Assembly (NCBI GenBank): GCA_011009095.1 | Contig: VTPC01090543.1 | Location: forward strand, 1 to 64,000 | Direction of reading: 5' to 3' | Source of the DNA: Ignelater luminosus | Lineage: Eukaryota; Arthropoda; Insecta; Coleoptera; Elateridae | Length of the DNA stretch: 64,000 nucleotides | Part shown: positions 1-13,950 of the stretch, piece by piece | Position numbering within the stretch: position 1 is the stretch's first letter | Layout of the letters: each line of letters opens with the position of its first letter | Position numbers and translations under genes: made by a program | Notes under the pieces: model-generated | The model's database searches: none | What the model saw: only the letters and a program-made list of their open reading frames with translations | Told to the model about the DNA's origin: nothing

Positions 1-621
1 AAAAATAACAGCAACATAGTTAGAACCAACAATAAAGAATCAAGAAAATTTAGGAAGGAAGATCTCTAAGTCAAAATTCTCTAAATTGATTGAAGACGCT
101 TGGACATCACTTTCTGCCGACAATTTAAAAAATGGTTTATTTAGGCTGGGATTTATTCTTTTAATGATTACGATGCTCTAGTTCTTCAGAGGTGGAAACA
201 CCAATAATTCAAAATTTCAAGAAATGGCAATAGAGGTAGCAGTCCAGAATCAGATACCACTATTACTACCTTGGTTCAAGATTTCGTTGAGCCAATAGAT
301 TCACAAGCTGTTCTTAAAAACGCACTACCACAGACTCCTGTAAATCGAGGCGAATCATCAAAAGTGCAATACTTTTGTAGTTTAGGTTCTTCAACATCAT
401 TTGAGGAGTCGCTGCTAAGCACCAATAAAAAAAGTTCACTCTCTCAGAAAACAAGTAGGAAACAACTGTGTCCTGGTGCCCAAGTTATTATCAAGGATGA
501 AGCTATTACCATGTTGCAAGATAAAACGACAAAAAAAAGAGTAAGAAAAATAACAATAAAGGGTGACCCAAAACTGGATCAAGTGTTGCAACTGGAAATA
601 TCAATGAAAGCAATGAGTTAA
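1..621 (+). pseudogene. pogo-like (DDE_1/jerky type) transposase, C-terminal remnant
   Basis: Bases 76-170 encode a stretch reading SKLIEDAWTSLSADNLKNG, then RLGFI. After a one-base shift near 160 it continues LNDYDALVLQRW. This is the typical end of the pogo/jerky DDE domain (W..L....LKNGFR..GI.P.N). The open stretch 271-621 is Ser/Thr/Lys rich and fits the variable tail after the DDE domain; its ATG is internal, so it is not a gene start. The catalytic part would lie upstream of the window. Frameshifts and stops show a dead copy. The family is recognised from the motif; the exact branch is uncertain. Confidence 0.6.
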
Positions 622-698
622 TAGTTTAGGATGAAGAGGATAAGTTAATAGATCTGTTAGAAACGGAGGGACCTCTACTAGATGCAGTTATTCAACCT

Positions 699-1068
699 TT
701 AGGTGGCGCACTTTCTCCACATACTTTATTAAATTATAAAATAAGCTGTAAATGTCAAAAAAATGAATAAAAATGATTGCATTTAAGTCCTTTTGCTTTT
801 CACCAAGGTTTAGCAATTACTTCACAACTTTTAACAACAAATTATATAAAATAGAAAGGGATGGCGCACTTTCCCCTTCTGATGGAAAAGTGCACCACTT
901 TGACCTAACTGTGTAATTTTAACAGTCAAAAAAATCTCACAAGCAGATAATGCTTTTTTCTAAACGCAGTAAGAATTTCGTTTCAAAATGTGCTTTAGAA
1001 GTCTAGATAGCCTTGTTTTAAATTGATCTATGCATTTAAGGGGCAGACTTACCCCACTCGACCTTATA
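699..1068. mobile_element. Probable 3' non-coding end of the pogo-like element, with hairpins
   Basis: A GGTGGCGCACTTT motif at about 702 recurs at about 863 as GATGGCGCACTTTCC and inverted at about 887 as GGAAAAGTGCACC, giving a hairpin. At 1039-1068 the sequence GGGGCAGACTTACCCC forms a second small palindrome and is followed by ACTCGACCTTATA. A terminal block of this kind next to a TA is what I expect of pogo-like elements. The left end is outside the window, so the inverted repeat cannot be confirmed. Confidence 0.35.
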
Positions 1069-1069
1069 T

Positions 1070-4000
1070 AGTCTGCGAATGCTTAGTGGCTCGGTGAAAG
1101 AGTGAATTATACGATCAGCTGCTAGCTGAATTGTTTGGAAGTTGATATGTCTTGTAGTTTAATTTGTGCTTGGGTGTTGTGCTTTATGTAGAATCGTACA
1201 GTTGATTAATCGTGGGTGCTACTTAATATTTCTTTATATCAGTTGAGAGAGGAACTGCAACATAGCCTTGTGTTATATTTACTCAAGTGAGTTTAGTTAT
1301 TTATTATCATATTGGAGTTCCCCATGTGGAAATTATTCGAGTTGATGTATTAGAATGAACCTTGTATTTTTATGCGATCTTGTCTGTATTAAAGTGGTGG
1401 ATAAGATATAAAAGTCACATTATCGTTGGCTTAACAGTCCTCGTGGTTTTCGAACACCTGGACTAATCTTGTGTGTAGGTACTTCATGCTTCCTCATTGG
1501 CAAAATCTATCTGTTTAGGATTAGTTGGTAGTAGATAAGTAGTCATTCCTTGTTCGTTTATCTTCGGGTAGACTCCAGTGAAATTTCTAAAATGTTTAAG
1601 CATGTTAACTAAAAAATAGTTCTGGAAATCTGAACCAAATACTAACGAATTTCAGTTAATATTGCGCAACTTCTGGCTCAAAGATTCTCTTACCATCACT
1701 ATGTAATACAATCAATACATCTGCAGGTCATATCAAGTATTTAGACATAATGATTAACTCTAAGTTTGATTTTAATGCTCATACTCGAATGGTCAAGATT
1801 ATTAAAGTATGAAATAAGGTTCACATCACTTATTTTATTATCTTACTATTATTAAGTATACTTTCAATTTTTATGTTTTGGGGTAAGTTAAATATTGTGT
1901 AATTTAATGTTTAAAACTTTTAAACTGTAACGAGAGTGGAAAAATGATAATAGTCATTAGAATCATTAATAATATAATTACCTATTTCAATTTTTATTTT
2001 ACTTTATGATTTGAATCTGATATTGACAGCTTTAAAAAACCAACATTGTTGGAAACAAAATAACTAAATACCCTAATAATACTGTACACCTCACTAATTT
2101 TACATTAATTAAATAAAATGTTTGGAATAAGTTTGAAATTTAAAATTTCAGTATTCACGAATTTAATCCAATATTCTGACGTTCGTGCCAACAATGTATT
2201 ATATCAGAAATTTTAATGTCATCTATTCCAATAACTAACAAACACCAATTAATTGGGTCTCGTAATGACTTGAACATTTATTGCACTAACTTTGAAGCTA
2301 TAAAGCAACACGAACGCTAATGTTTACGCTGTGACAATTTCTAAATGCGGACACGCCAGTATGTATGTGGGGTAAATATTGAATGAGGTCGTTTAATTAT
2401 GCTTGATCAATTTTAGTAACACACAGAAGGAAGGTAGAGAGACCAAATATTTAAATGTTCTATGTTAAGGGTTAGAGTTATGGGAGGAATTGTAAATAAC
2501 ACGAAATGTGGGCTCTGAATTTGATGTAATAATTATTTTCCATTTCGGAAAATTGGCGCTGTATTAAAATTGCAGAAGCAATTTAGTATTTGTTATGTCT
2601 GCATTAGTGGTTAATGCATTGAATTATTGTGGTATATGTGTGGTATCCGATAAAAACAGGTAGGGCATTGATAACTAACAGTATTTTAGTATGACTACAC
2701 TCCCCTGATTAAATCTTCACAAACCAAAATTCAGTGGGATAATCGATATCAATAAACAAGCACTTTATATTATTAATATACTACTAATGTGCTACTTCAC
2801 ACCACAACAGTACATTTACTATATTGTACAGGGAAAATGTAACCTTAGTTACGTGGTAATATGATTATGATACACTCACGTTTGTGTAACATAAAGGTAT
2901 GCAAAGCAAGTTCGGTGTTTCTAAGTTTTAGTTGTTTAAAGTATTTGTATTGTACTTATACTACTGTAATCAATTATAATCGTTTCTCAGGTTTGTCGTT
3001 TAAGCACCTACATTGTAGATTTTGCGATCAGCATCTAATCTTCATGATATCAATTATTTATAACGTCGCTTCTAAAACTCACAATAGAACATGCTCTTGA
3101 GACGTTTGCATAATTTTCATTATACTTAACATAATATGTAATACCAATTCATTGTTCATTTTCTGAATCCTTTGTGTATTGATAAGTCTTTTACCACGCT
3201 AGCATTATTATTACGGGAGCACGAATTTCTAGACAACTAACGTTTTGAATGGCAAATTATAATTTAAATTTAAGTTTGACCTAGTGTTAAACTAAAATCA
3301 ACAACATACTCTCGTACATTTAATTAAATTTGCATTTAAATTAATATTGGCTAGTATTTACTTTATTATAGATATTTCAATTTAAATCGGAGTGAAGTTT
3401 ACCAAATGATCCCTTTATATTTAGTAAACTACATAATTTATGTTTGGCACTTGAAATTCATATAAATTAAAATGTTAAAATTGGAAACAGCAGATCTTGT
3501 ACGAGATATATTTTCAAAGGTGCAATTATTCCGAGCAAGATCATTTATCTATTACAATACGCACTTACAGAGATTTCTCCTAAATTGTGTTTACGACGTA
3601 AACTATACTAAATCAAAAGACTGACGTGGTATAATTCTCCTATAACGAACGAGCCATTGTTGGCTATAAATGGGCATAAATCAGTTTTAGTTATAACCAC
3701 GGACATGAAATCCTTCATGTCCAATTAATTATTTATAAAAAAAAGAGGCGCCGTTGATGTATAACACACTGATTTGGTAAAAAAAAGCAAATTATATTAA
3801 ACAACGAAAAAAATATAAAAAGTTTTCATTGTTCGTTTTGAGTACGAGGCGTATTTTTAAATTGAATAGTATAGAAAATGTTGTTTGGCTGCTTGAGCAG
3901 TGTTGAATTTCAATTCTAAAAATTTTTATATCTGAAATGATGATTACAGACAAATTGCTAGGTTGTTTAATTACTTGCATTCAGTGCCAGCACATTTTGG

Positions 4001-7000
4001 TTAACTCGTACGTTTGCGTAATTTTACTTCTTCTGAACCATGAATTTCTGTGTGTTTATCAACTAGCCTTGCATACCTTTCACGTTTCAGTTAAACCGTA
4101 GTGGAAGATGGGTACCTAATTCAAAGCTTATCTCTTCAAGGTAAATACTGATTAACATTTAAAGCATTATTCCAACATTTCCTTCCTCACAACCCAAATG
4201 TTCAGGTTGGTCATGTTTAAACAGATGGCTGCTGCTTAAATCATTATTTACAGTAAAGCGTTAATATTTCAACTGCTAAAGACAAGACGTTAAAGGACCT
4301 AAAGGTATAAAATCAAAACGCATTTTCTTCGTTGCAGTCCGTCGTCCGATGGTGTTTATGGTTTTCCAAGATATTTGAATTAGAGCGACTTAAAAATGTC
4401 AGTTCTTATCGTAAATTCTTACCAGACAAGGTTTAGGACTTTAGATATGCCGACGCATAATAACAAAATGCTAAACAGATCATTAGCTCGCTTTATTTAA
4501 GCAAAAATAATCTTAGAAAAAATAAACTTATCACATAATTTACGCAGAAATGTACAACTATGAAAACAAAAAACTTTCTAATTTTTTTAGGTTTTTAGTT
4601 ACTTTGAAAAATTTTAACTTGATGCTGAGGTAATGTTTTAGTGAAAATTAATTGATGATAGAGAAGCAGAATTTTAAAGAAGTAGCAACACTAGAAGCGT
4701 TTGTCATCATCAAAGAGAACTTCTACACTAATTTTCATTATTTTTCTTTGGATACTTGCTGGGAGGGTTTAAATTAATCAAACTCTTTAACGTGATTAAA
4801 TCTATGAAAAGAGGGACACTTTCAAACACTATTTTTAATCGAAGCCTCTCGCACAAATAGGTTAGTACATGTACTACTTTGAAATCTGATCACACTAAAA
4901 GGATGTAACATGAGATAGAACCCTCATTAAATGCACGAACTTAACTTTGTACATTATAAAGGTTTTCAATATTTTAACGCACATGTTAATATAATAGCCG
5001 TATTTCTAATTAGAAAAAGTCTCAGTCATTTAGTTAATACAAACGAGAATGTTAAACAACAACACTTTAACTTTACTTGAAAGATAGAGAAATGCTATAC
5101 TTCTCGTATATTATTAATAATTGTTTACTCAGGACGTTCAAATAAATCTGGAAGAAAAACCAATCTTAGTGCCCTAACAGGTCAAACACTGCGGTAAACA
5201 TGATTTTCTAGTTTTTGTAAGACATAAAATCAAATCAGTGCCGTATCTGTTTTATTTACCATTCAATTGCAAGTGTGGTGTACTTGTTGCCGCTTGGAGT
5301 GCTTACATGTGGCAGGTCTGATTGATTGCTTAGAATGAAATCTTTACCGAGTTTCCTACTTTGTTTGTGTTCATTTATCGGATTACGAATCTACAGATAG
5401 TAATATAACCCTAACGTAAATTACGTCCCTGTTTTCAATGTATATTATTGGTTAGTAGTCAGATTACACCTTTGGTATAGTGTAAGAGCTTAGTGGTGAT
5501 ACGTCAGAGGTCGTATTTATTACAATTTATATTTATACTAGGCCCCTACATATTTTAAAAGTTGGAAAAAGGTTCAGTTTCCTTTTTAAAATAAGATGAG
5601 ATGGATTTCACAGAGAAAGGTTACAACGCGTTATTTTTAATACAACCTTTACGTCTTTCAAACAACCACCTTTTAAGTGGAAAGATTGCAAAAATTAGCA
5701 AGGAAAATCTCAATGAATGGATGAATTAAGTGTTTACAAAGTATAAAGAATCATAAAAATCAATCAACATTTCTAGAAAACTCTTATCACGTTAAACACA
5801 ATTTCTTACAGCAAAAAGTTTATCTACCATTCAAAGCTCAAAAAAAGGTTTTCATGCAATCTTTATAACTAGATACACTAACCTAAAAAATTATTTATTG
5901 GTGATCCATTATTCCAACAGTTCAATCTGTATTCTTCACCCACGTTAATGTTTTTTAAAACAAAGTCACTAATTCATTTATTTAACTGATAGATAATTAA
6001 TTTAAAATTCAATAAAGAAAACCAAACAATAATTCCACTACACTTTCTATAAGTTACTAAACGATTTCAAATTTAATTTTTATTCTATAAGAAACGTACC
6101 TTTTAAAGCAATTTATCAAAATTATACACAATAATAAGTAGGTAATTAGTAATTACTTAAAATGTAACACGAATTATTTTAAATTCATCGACATAAACAA
6201 CCGTACCGATACGAATTCGCGTGTAGACTGGCTAGGTATTGTTAGATTTCATTAGATTGACACCTGGAATTCAAGTTTTTACTAGTTATCTGTAACTTTT
6301 ATTTCTGTTGCGATAAAATTTTCTGCAAGATGTTTTTAAAGTAAATTCTTTTTAGGTATGCATGTGGTATATTTAAAGTAAAATTATTTTGCTGCTTTCA
6401 TAACATTTTTTTTTGCTTTTTAGGTGTTTATGTAAAATTTACAGGATGTCCCGCATTCTATAAAACTAATTGAGTATCTTTATTATCAAATTGTGTGAGA
6501 AGAAGAGCTATACAAAAAGGCAACAAATGAAAAACCTTTGTAATACAGATATTCGACATCTTCATCTTTGGATTCATCTTCCTTCTCCCCCCCCCTTACG
6601 TTACTTCTCTTTATTTTCTAGTTTTCTAGGAACGTAATTCCTTTCTCGCAATTTTACAACTATTGAACTGCCAATTTTATTTTTGATATTAAAAATAAAA
6701 ATTATGTGATTCTATAAGTTTTATCAAATTCTGGAAGCTAAGAAATTAATTGCTGAGTCCATTGTCTGTGATGTCAGTCACCAAAACGTATTTCCTGGTC
6801 ATATTGCTGTTTTAAAACAGCCATCGATTACTGTAGACATTGTATTTGGATAAGCTAGATGAGTATGAACTCAACGGCTTTACGAAACTCATGTCTAACT
6901 CTTGTAACTGGCGAGTGCAACGAATGTAAGACAAACAGTCGCTACTCCTACCTTCTCTAATTATCTATGCCAATAAGTCTTAAGCTTTTGAAATGACTGA

Positions 7001-8520
7001 CATAACCATTTAAAGATATCAAAATACGTTCTTGATTAATTGTTCACAACCAAATAACAAATTTTCTAAACGATTTAATAAAACTATCTTTAGTTATCTA
7101 ACCTTTTTCTGACCAAAAGTTTGCAGATATCATATCTAACAGTTTGGCTTCGTTTTAATCCTAGAGCAATTAATGAACAAACTAAGCAAACTAAAGGAAA
7201 CTATTTTAGAAAAACATTTCTGTAAAACAAAAACCACGAGATGAGAAACGCAAAGTCTTTGGTGATTAGTATGCAGTTTTATCTTGCCTCAGCTTTCAAT
7301 ACTTAGATCTTAATACGCGGCTCTGGTAACATCAGTGTATTTACACAAAAAACATTTACGTTTGCTCGTTTATTCAAAACGGTCTCTATGATCTGAAGAT
7401 GAACTTTCTATAGTCACTAACCGATTAGAAGTTCAATGGTGTAAAGTTCAAATCAATTAAAAAATAAAACAAACACTAAACCAAACGCAATTCAAATGAA
7501 CAGACATTGATAGTTGTATGAAAGCTGTAATAATGGACAGTTTGAGTTTGCATTTGAGACTGAAAGTTTTTAGACATCGCTGGGCACGATTTTGTCATCA
7601 GATCTAATCTCCAAAGGTTGCCAATATGTTTTTCTAAAAATTTACAAATTCTTTCAATCTTAGTAGCCTAGCAAGCCTGACCTGTATAGCTATAGCTAAT
7701 TTAAATTCTGAATGCAAATCACATAATAACCCTTGCGACAGCAAGTAAACATTATACTTAAAAAACCAGCAGTATCACTATAATAAGGAATAACACATCC
7801 CAAGATCAGTCTATTACGGATTTAAAAAATCGCAGAATTCCATAGTTCCTACTAACTCTAAAAACACATCATACACATCTCACCAGACATGTTAAACACC
7901 AAACCATGCTTTACAGCTGCACGCCGTAAAAACAAAACATGCTATTTGCAAGCACTCAATTGGCCTGCGCCGAGATAATGGTAGGAATCAATTATTCTCT
8001 CAAACTAAGCCGAGAATCACTAATCTCAATATACTTAACCAAAACGAATTGGAAACCAAACTTCAATAATTAACAAGAATCGGAAGCAAACAATTGCCTC
8101 TCAACAAACTTATAAAGCCACAACGCTGAACCCACAGCATCCTTCCAGAAAAAAACTAAGCATCAGCGACAACTGATTCAAGCAACTCAGCATCAACTGG
8201 ATCTAAAACCCCTAACAAACATTAAGTACCTGTTAAGACGAATCCAAAAAAACAATAATCATTCTTAAGCAAAACTTCCTACTCCGGCCCGAAGCAAGTA
8301 TACCGCACCGACTCAGTTACGACCGAATCACACAACAATCACTCAGTTTTTTGCTGAGAAATCACTCTAAAGAGCAGAAAAACAAGAAACAGAATAGTAA
8401 AATAAACCTAGAACTGAAACAGGTTTGCCAAAATTGTTACTACGAAAAACCCTAAACCCCAACAGAAGTCCTGTAACAAAATAAATATCAAACAAATCGT
8501 GAACAATTAGCAAACTAGGA
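1070..8520. other. Gene-free AT-rich tract
   Basis: I see no recognisable coding region, RNA gene or terminal repeats here. Short open frames, such as 2861-3100, have no motif and look accidental. A phrase reading TACAGGATGTCCC at about 6441 resembles an end motif common in insect repeats. A short poly-C run lies near 6587. Confidence 0.6.
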
Positions 8521-8591
8521 TGATAGTATTGAATGAAGTGGCCGCTCTGTTGTCCAACCAGCTTCCCTATGACGAAGAACTAGCTAGCAGG

Positions 8592-9032
8592 TCAACATCC
8601 TGAAATAGGTCGCAAGTTGCCTACATAAAATCTCCCTGGATAAACATCGGCCAAACCAACTAAATCGTACACCAAGAGGTTGTTGACTTGGCGTACTACA
8701 CATTCCGCATACATGGGGACATAGAGCTGATAAAATAGTAGGGAAGCTTGAGAGCAAGTAAAATTCGTTCTTAAGACTTCTTGTCCCACACTAAATGAAG
8801 GAGACATCTCACGAAGATGTTTCTGATAAAAAGGGTGTTTTGGCAACACGAGTAGACCTTCTGGGTTGTCTTGTCGGAAGAGCTCTAGGGGAAGATGGCG
8901 AAGGATCTCCACCACCACGGGGTTCCTTGAAGAAGGAGCGGACCGTTTTCAACCATTTTTTCCAATCCCCTAGGTCCGTAGAAACAACCACTCTCAGACG
9001 AGAAGTTTGAGCGGGAATTTGAATCCGCCGTG

Positions 9033-9075
<43 letters not shown>

Positions 9076-9880
9076 CATGATGAGACCGGATGCATAGCCC
9101 GGACGTTACTCCTCGCTACCCACACCAATGACAAAACTGCCCCCTAGGTCGACGATAGTGGTGGAAATGGTGACCCCTTTGACAGTTCCAACAGTTGAGC
9201 TCTTTCAAAGGCCTCGTGGATTTAAAACCCTCTTTACCTCCTGTACTACTGCTTTCTTTTGTTACTTCCTAGGACAACCTAAAACGATTGAGAAAATAAC
9301 TTGTACACATTCTCCGGGAGCAACAGACTGACATCAAAACTGAGGCACGCGACTGGGATTTCTTAACTCGAGCAACCAGAAACAGACTCACTGAAAGAAG
9401 ATAGAATAGGATGTGAAAAATCAATAAAATTCTCTGAAGATTCAGGGAACGCCATGAGGAGTTCCTCACTTGGAACCTTTGGTAGTGAGACAGAGCTCAG
9501 ACCTGAAAATTGCCTGGGCGTCGGGTGAATATGATCATCTCCGTACGACAACTTTGGTGTATCCATCCCGAAGACACACTACAATTGCTGTGAATAGACG
9601 CCTCATCAAACACACCTGGCCACTTTTTGGAAAGGACCGGGCTCTCTCTGCGGATTTGCTCGACTCTATCATTGAGAACGCAGCACGTAGCAATTAGTCC
9701 CTGGTTTCTTGGGTTGGTCTGATGGTGCGCTAGCGTATCGTTATCCTTGACCTGTAAGTTCCTAATCATCTTAAATTGGTAGTGATTAACGTCCCCGTTG
9801 AAGGTGTAAAGCGCTACGCCTAGTTCCCGCACATAGTGATAGCAGCTCTTGAACTCCATTTCTGGATCGTTCCACAAAGC
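8592..9880 (-). pseudogene. LTR retrotransposon (Ty3/gypsy-like) polyprotein debris
   Basis: On the minus strand 8592-8918 ends with a segment (FSVGQEVLR, then a basic/aromatic stretch, then VYDLVGLADVYPGRFYVGNL) resembling the C-terminal tail of a gypsy-type integrase, where a VGD.V motif precedes a (H/Y)V..L+P motif. Minus 9497-9877 is an open stretch of about 126 codons with a gag/pol flavour that I cannot assign. Between them the frame breaks several times and a (GA)n run interrupts at 9036. The region is more GC-rich than its surroundings, which fits an insertion. No LTRs were found. It is certainly broken; the assignment is moderate to weak. Confidence 0.4.
9036..9074. repeat. (GA)n microsatellite
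   Basis: About 19 uninterrupted GA units sit within the LTR retrotransposon debris. Confidence 0.95.
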
Positions 9881-9899
9881 TACGATCTCCCTAAGCTAT

Positions 9900-11380
9900 A
9901 AAACGCACAATCACAAACTTTGGAAGAACCTGTAACCAACTAATGTAAAATACGGGTTTGCTACCTATCTTAACCCAACCTAACAATTACTGTATGCAAA
10001 ACTCCTCAATTCTCATGCGTTGTGTGCCACTTTTTTTAACGTATAACCTTGCGTTAGAATGAAATTACTCTAGTATAACTAATACTTTCATAGTCTTAGG
10101 CCGGCTACATCTCAGAAGGGTAGTCTTGAGTGAGGATAAGGACGAGTTATATATACAACAAAACACAAATAACTTTAAGTAAAGCCTGTATTTAAGAACC
10201 CAAAAGCAATCAAGCACCAGCTGTCCCAAACAACAACAAAAAAAGTTTGCATAAACGAAACAATTTTTTCCAATGTTCAACTTTTGAGCGGAACGGGTAC
10301 AAGAAATCTAGTTAGTCACTCTTCAGATGCCCAAGGCAGGTACGAGCTAGATAAAATAATAAGAGCTCAATGGACCTAGAGGCAAAAAACCTAACTTGCT
10401 TGCCCTCGCTTGTTGAGGCCTGAAACACTCAAAACTAAAACACCCCTATTCAAAATTGACTAAGACGCGTCATGGTCGGCAATTTCCGTTCCACTGACAA
10501 TTTAAATGCGCGAGTCACAAATGCCAGCACTCCCTCCCAGGAATCTTATTCTCGCATCTAAAGCTATTAACTGAACACGAGATAACTGAATTGTGATACA
10601 AATCCAACTCTTATCACTCTGCTGAGATCTATAATGCAGTAGAAATTAATCCGCAAACAACCCCAGCTTAGATCGTTCCACATACAACAAATATTTAAGT
10701 CCAAAAAGTTCTTGAAGGGTTATACTCTGTGTCCTGCTTATTACCATAAGTAGATCGAAATGCAAGAAAAAAGAATTTATCAACCCAAAACCTGATTAAT
10801 GATCAAGAGGTTACAAAATAATCCTCCAATCAAATGCACTAGTTACAATCAAGCCCTTTCAATAACTAATATGAAGAAAATTATTCGGTCCAAAAATTAA
10901 GCTTGCATGTCTCACACAGAAAAAAGTATGTAGCTGTACACACTGTACTCTACGTACTGTAGACCGTTGTTCATGTCGGGATGCTTTTATTCCTTGTCAT
11001 AAGGCTTTTCGTGACGGTTAATACTTTATCATGGATTTTTAAATTTGAGCAAAGCTGAATTTATGGTTTTCTCCCACTCGTAAAGAGTCAGGTATTGATC
11101 GTCTAAAAATATTATTTATAAAGATTAGCAATAATCAAGAAACGATTTACATTGTATTTGGTACGGTGCATAAGCATATAACATTTTAAATACTTAAAGC
11201 TAATTGAAGGTCTATTAAGATTATAAAAACTACAGGGCCGAATGTTTAATTTGTGACATTTTGTAATGTGGATGCGGATTAGATTCTAACCTGACCTGAA
11301 GCAAATAAGAAACAAATTTGAATCTAATCTATTGTACAAACTTAGACTTCAAAATCAAGATTCTAAAAAAGAATTAATCA
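9900..11380. other. No gene seen
   Basis: AT-rich sequence with no recognisable motif. The minus open frame 10065-10280 is Cys/Phe/Leu rich and looks accidental. Confidence 0.5.
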
Positions 11381-11384
11381 TAAC

Positions 11385-12700
11385 AGAAAAAATGCACTGA
11401 ACAACGGAGAACACCTAATTGACATATGTGAACAATATGATTTACAAATAATGAATGGATATTACTAACATAAAGGCATCCACAAATTCACTTGACGACA
11501 AGAAACAAAAAATCTTAGATCGATAATTGTATACCCACAACAACAATATAGGATGCTTAGCACAATACAGAAAAGTTATACGACGATGACATTAGATCCC
11601 GCTATCAAGACAAGATAAAAAAACTTATACAAGAAAATCAAAAAAAAAACAATTCATCAAAGACCTCCACAAACATATTAAAGGCACCATCAAACAAACC
11701 TCAAAAGAAATAATAGAAGAAAAAATGAAAGGCAAACACTACAAAAGCTTTTGATGGAATCACCAATTGCAAAAAATGAAGAAGCAGAAAGGAATAAAAT
11801 ACAGCAGATTGTTACATAATAAACAGATGAAATACAATTGAATACAATACACCTCAGAAGAAAATTTAAAAAGAAGATTTTCGACGACAAGAATAAACAA
11901 TGAAACAGGAAACGCGAATAATCAGATACATACATGCAGTGGCAGAAAGAAAACAACTGTGGCATGGAAATTCCTGAGGAACATGATAAACAATACAAAT
12001 TTTAAAGTAAAACTAGATGCAATACCCCAAAAGAAATAGAACGAGTACTTTCAAGACATACTAACTGGACAACGTCCTGAATATGAAATGCGAACAGAAG
12101 AGACAGCATACCAACTACTAGGCAACCGGTAACTATCGACGAACTCATGATAGCAGGCGCAATTGATCAACGAAAGAACAAAAGACCCACAGGCATATCC
12201 CTGCAGAATTACTAAAGAGTGGCCCACCTGGGCTCTATGGCATGATCAGGATCCTCTTTCAGAGATGAATCACAGAAAACACGATACCAGCAGAATGGAA
12301 GACAAAATAAATGAGTGGAGAAATTATACAGGAATATCCGAACAAACAAAGCCAAAAACCCACAGGCGCCCCTTACTCCATTTTGTACCAAAATAATATC
12401 AGAACGAAGAAAGATGCATATATATACGATAGCATGGTAAAAATCACACTAAGATATGCTAGCAAAATATGGTAAATAAGCAGAGAATATGTAAACAAAC
12501 TACTTGCTACCAAAATAAACTATCCGAGAAAAGCTAGAAAGTCAAGAAGAAAGTGCAGGGTGCCAAAATTAAAGAATGTAGTAAAACAATGCAACATTTA
12601 AAAAATCTTCCGATTCGCTAGAGAAAATAACTCGGATGTCCAAATCGAAGCAATACTGCGAAGGATAGCTAGAATAAGAATATTGTATTTTGGGCTTTTA
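11385..12700 (+). pseudogene. RTE-like non-LTR retrotransposon remnant
   Basis: Plus-strand fragments occur in LINE order. The end of an AP-type endonuclease is at about 11400-11560 (NNGEHLIDICEQYDLQIMNG, then KGIHKFT). A linker at 11570-12060 carries basic stretches and WKFLRNMINNTNFKVKLD. The start of the RT domain at about 12050-12400 shows EYFQDILTGQRPEYE and a GPPGLYGMIR-like stretch in shifted frame. A C-terminal piece at about 12440-12700 reads TLRYASKIW, then REYVNKLLATKINY, like the distal part of RTE ORFs. The central palm with the YADD box is missing, so there is an internal deletion near 12400, and frameshifts are frequent. Confidence 0.6.
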
Positions 12701-12973
12701 ATCAGACACCAAGATCAAATTATTTTCAACGTGGCAGCCACGTGGGAAGGACCAAGACCGCTAGTAACAGCGTACAACGACAAGGCCCTTTCGTATTTCG
12801 CTCACTTTTTGTTGGAAAACAGCTTCTCCATTTTACCATGTATATTGTATAGTTGTTGCCAGTGGTATCTGACGTCAGCAAAATATGTTCTTATAAGGCA
12901 GGCTTCAACTAAACAAATTTTTGTATTAAAAGAAAGCTTACTTAAGCCCAAAGCACAATATACATAAGTGATA

Positions 12974-13925
12974 CGAGGGCTGTCTTTTTAGTGTTGCATA
13001 AAAGGCGTCACTAACAAAACGTCAAAAATCAAAATTATTCTCAATATTTAATTAACATAAACCCAAAGTTTTATTAAGAGCCGGCAAGTGCTTTAGCCAC
13101 AGAAAATGTTTAAATTTAACAAGTTGCCCGAAAAAATAAAATTTAACTGTGAAAATCCTCGAAGAGTCTCGGCGAGCTGCTTTCTGTATTTGGTGATAAA
13201 GCGCGACAACAATCGGCAATTTGCTGTTGGTACTGCGAATTCCAATGTGGACAACCCAGTCTCACAGACGATCCCAAGACAGGTCTACCAAGAAGAGCAG
13301 TCACCCAAAAAGAACATTAATGCCGTGCTCCAACTGATCAAGGAGGATTGATAGGTGACATATCGCGAAATAGGGACATCCCTAAGCAAGACCTTAATCC
13401 AAAAACTCCTGCATGATAAATTGAGTGCGAAAAATTAGTTTCCCGTTGGATTCCGCTTCTGTTAACGGAAAAGCAAGAGGCGACTTGCATCAATTGGTGT
13501 TGAAAAACTTTAAGGCGGTTCAACAAAGCTCAGAAAATGTTTACGGCGACGAATTAAACAAGATGGTTGCAGCGTTTGTCTCAAAAGTAACTACAATTTA
13601 ACTTTAGAAAATCGAAGAACGATTAATGCAAATTAATTAACAACAGTTTATTTGTCAGAAAAACCAACCCAAAAAGGCGAATCATACTCCACCAAGACAA
13701 AGCAAGTTCACACACAGATCGAAAGACAATTGAGTTTTTGGAGCAGCAAAATATCGAATTGTTAAAGTCCTGGCCTAATCCTTAACGATTGTTTTACGTT
13801 TCCAGGAATCAAAAATGAACTGCGTGGTCAATGGTTCTAGTCTCCCGAGGAAGCAGTCAATGCCTTCTAAATGACAATTTTGATATCCCAACTGAAGACT
13901 GGAATAACTGCTGGTTTGAACAAAT
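12974..13925 (+). pseudogene. Mariner-like element 3, degenerate, 3' end lost
   Basis: A TA followed by CGAGGGCTGTCTTTTT at 12972-12990 may be the 5' terminal repeat. Coding pieces follow in order: NPVSQTIPRQVYQEE (13250s); TYREIGTSLSKT with KLLHDKLS (13350-13420), the second helix-turn-helix; FNGGSTKLRK-like words (13510s); YGDE at about 13540, a possible first catalytic Asp; RRIILHQDKASSHT (13675-13720) with the second Asp; and IEFLEQQNIELL. The block carrying the third Asp is destroyed (WPNP then stop). GIKNELRGQW and PTEDWNN follow (13805-13910). Frameshifts throughout and a deletion after the first Asp make it inactive. A 3' terminal repeat was not found. Confidence 0.6.
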
Positions 13926-13931
13926 CCAAAA

Positions 13932-13950
13932 GCTGTTGTTGTTGTTGTTT
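13932..13950. repeat. (TTG)n microsatellite
   Basis: About six TTG units lie just after the mariner remnant. Confidence 0.85.

Noticed and set aside
8809-9078. Minus frame with a run of Leu-Ser repeats
   Set aside because: It is translation of the (GA)n microsatellite and its flanks.
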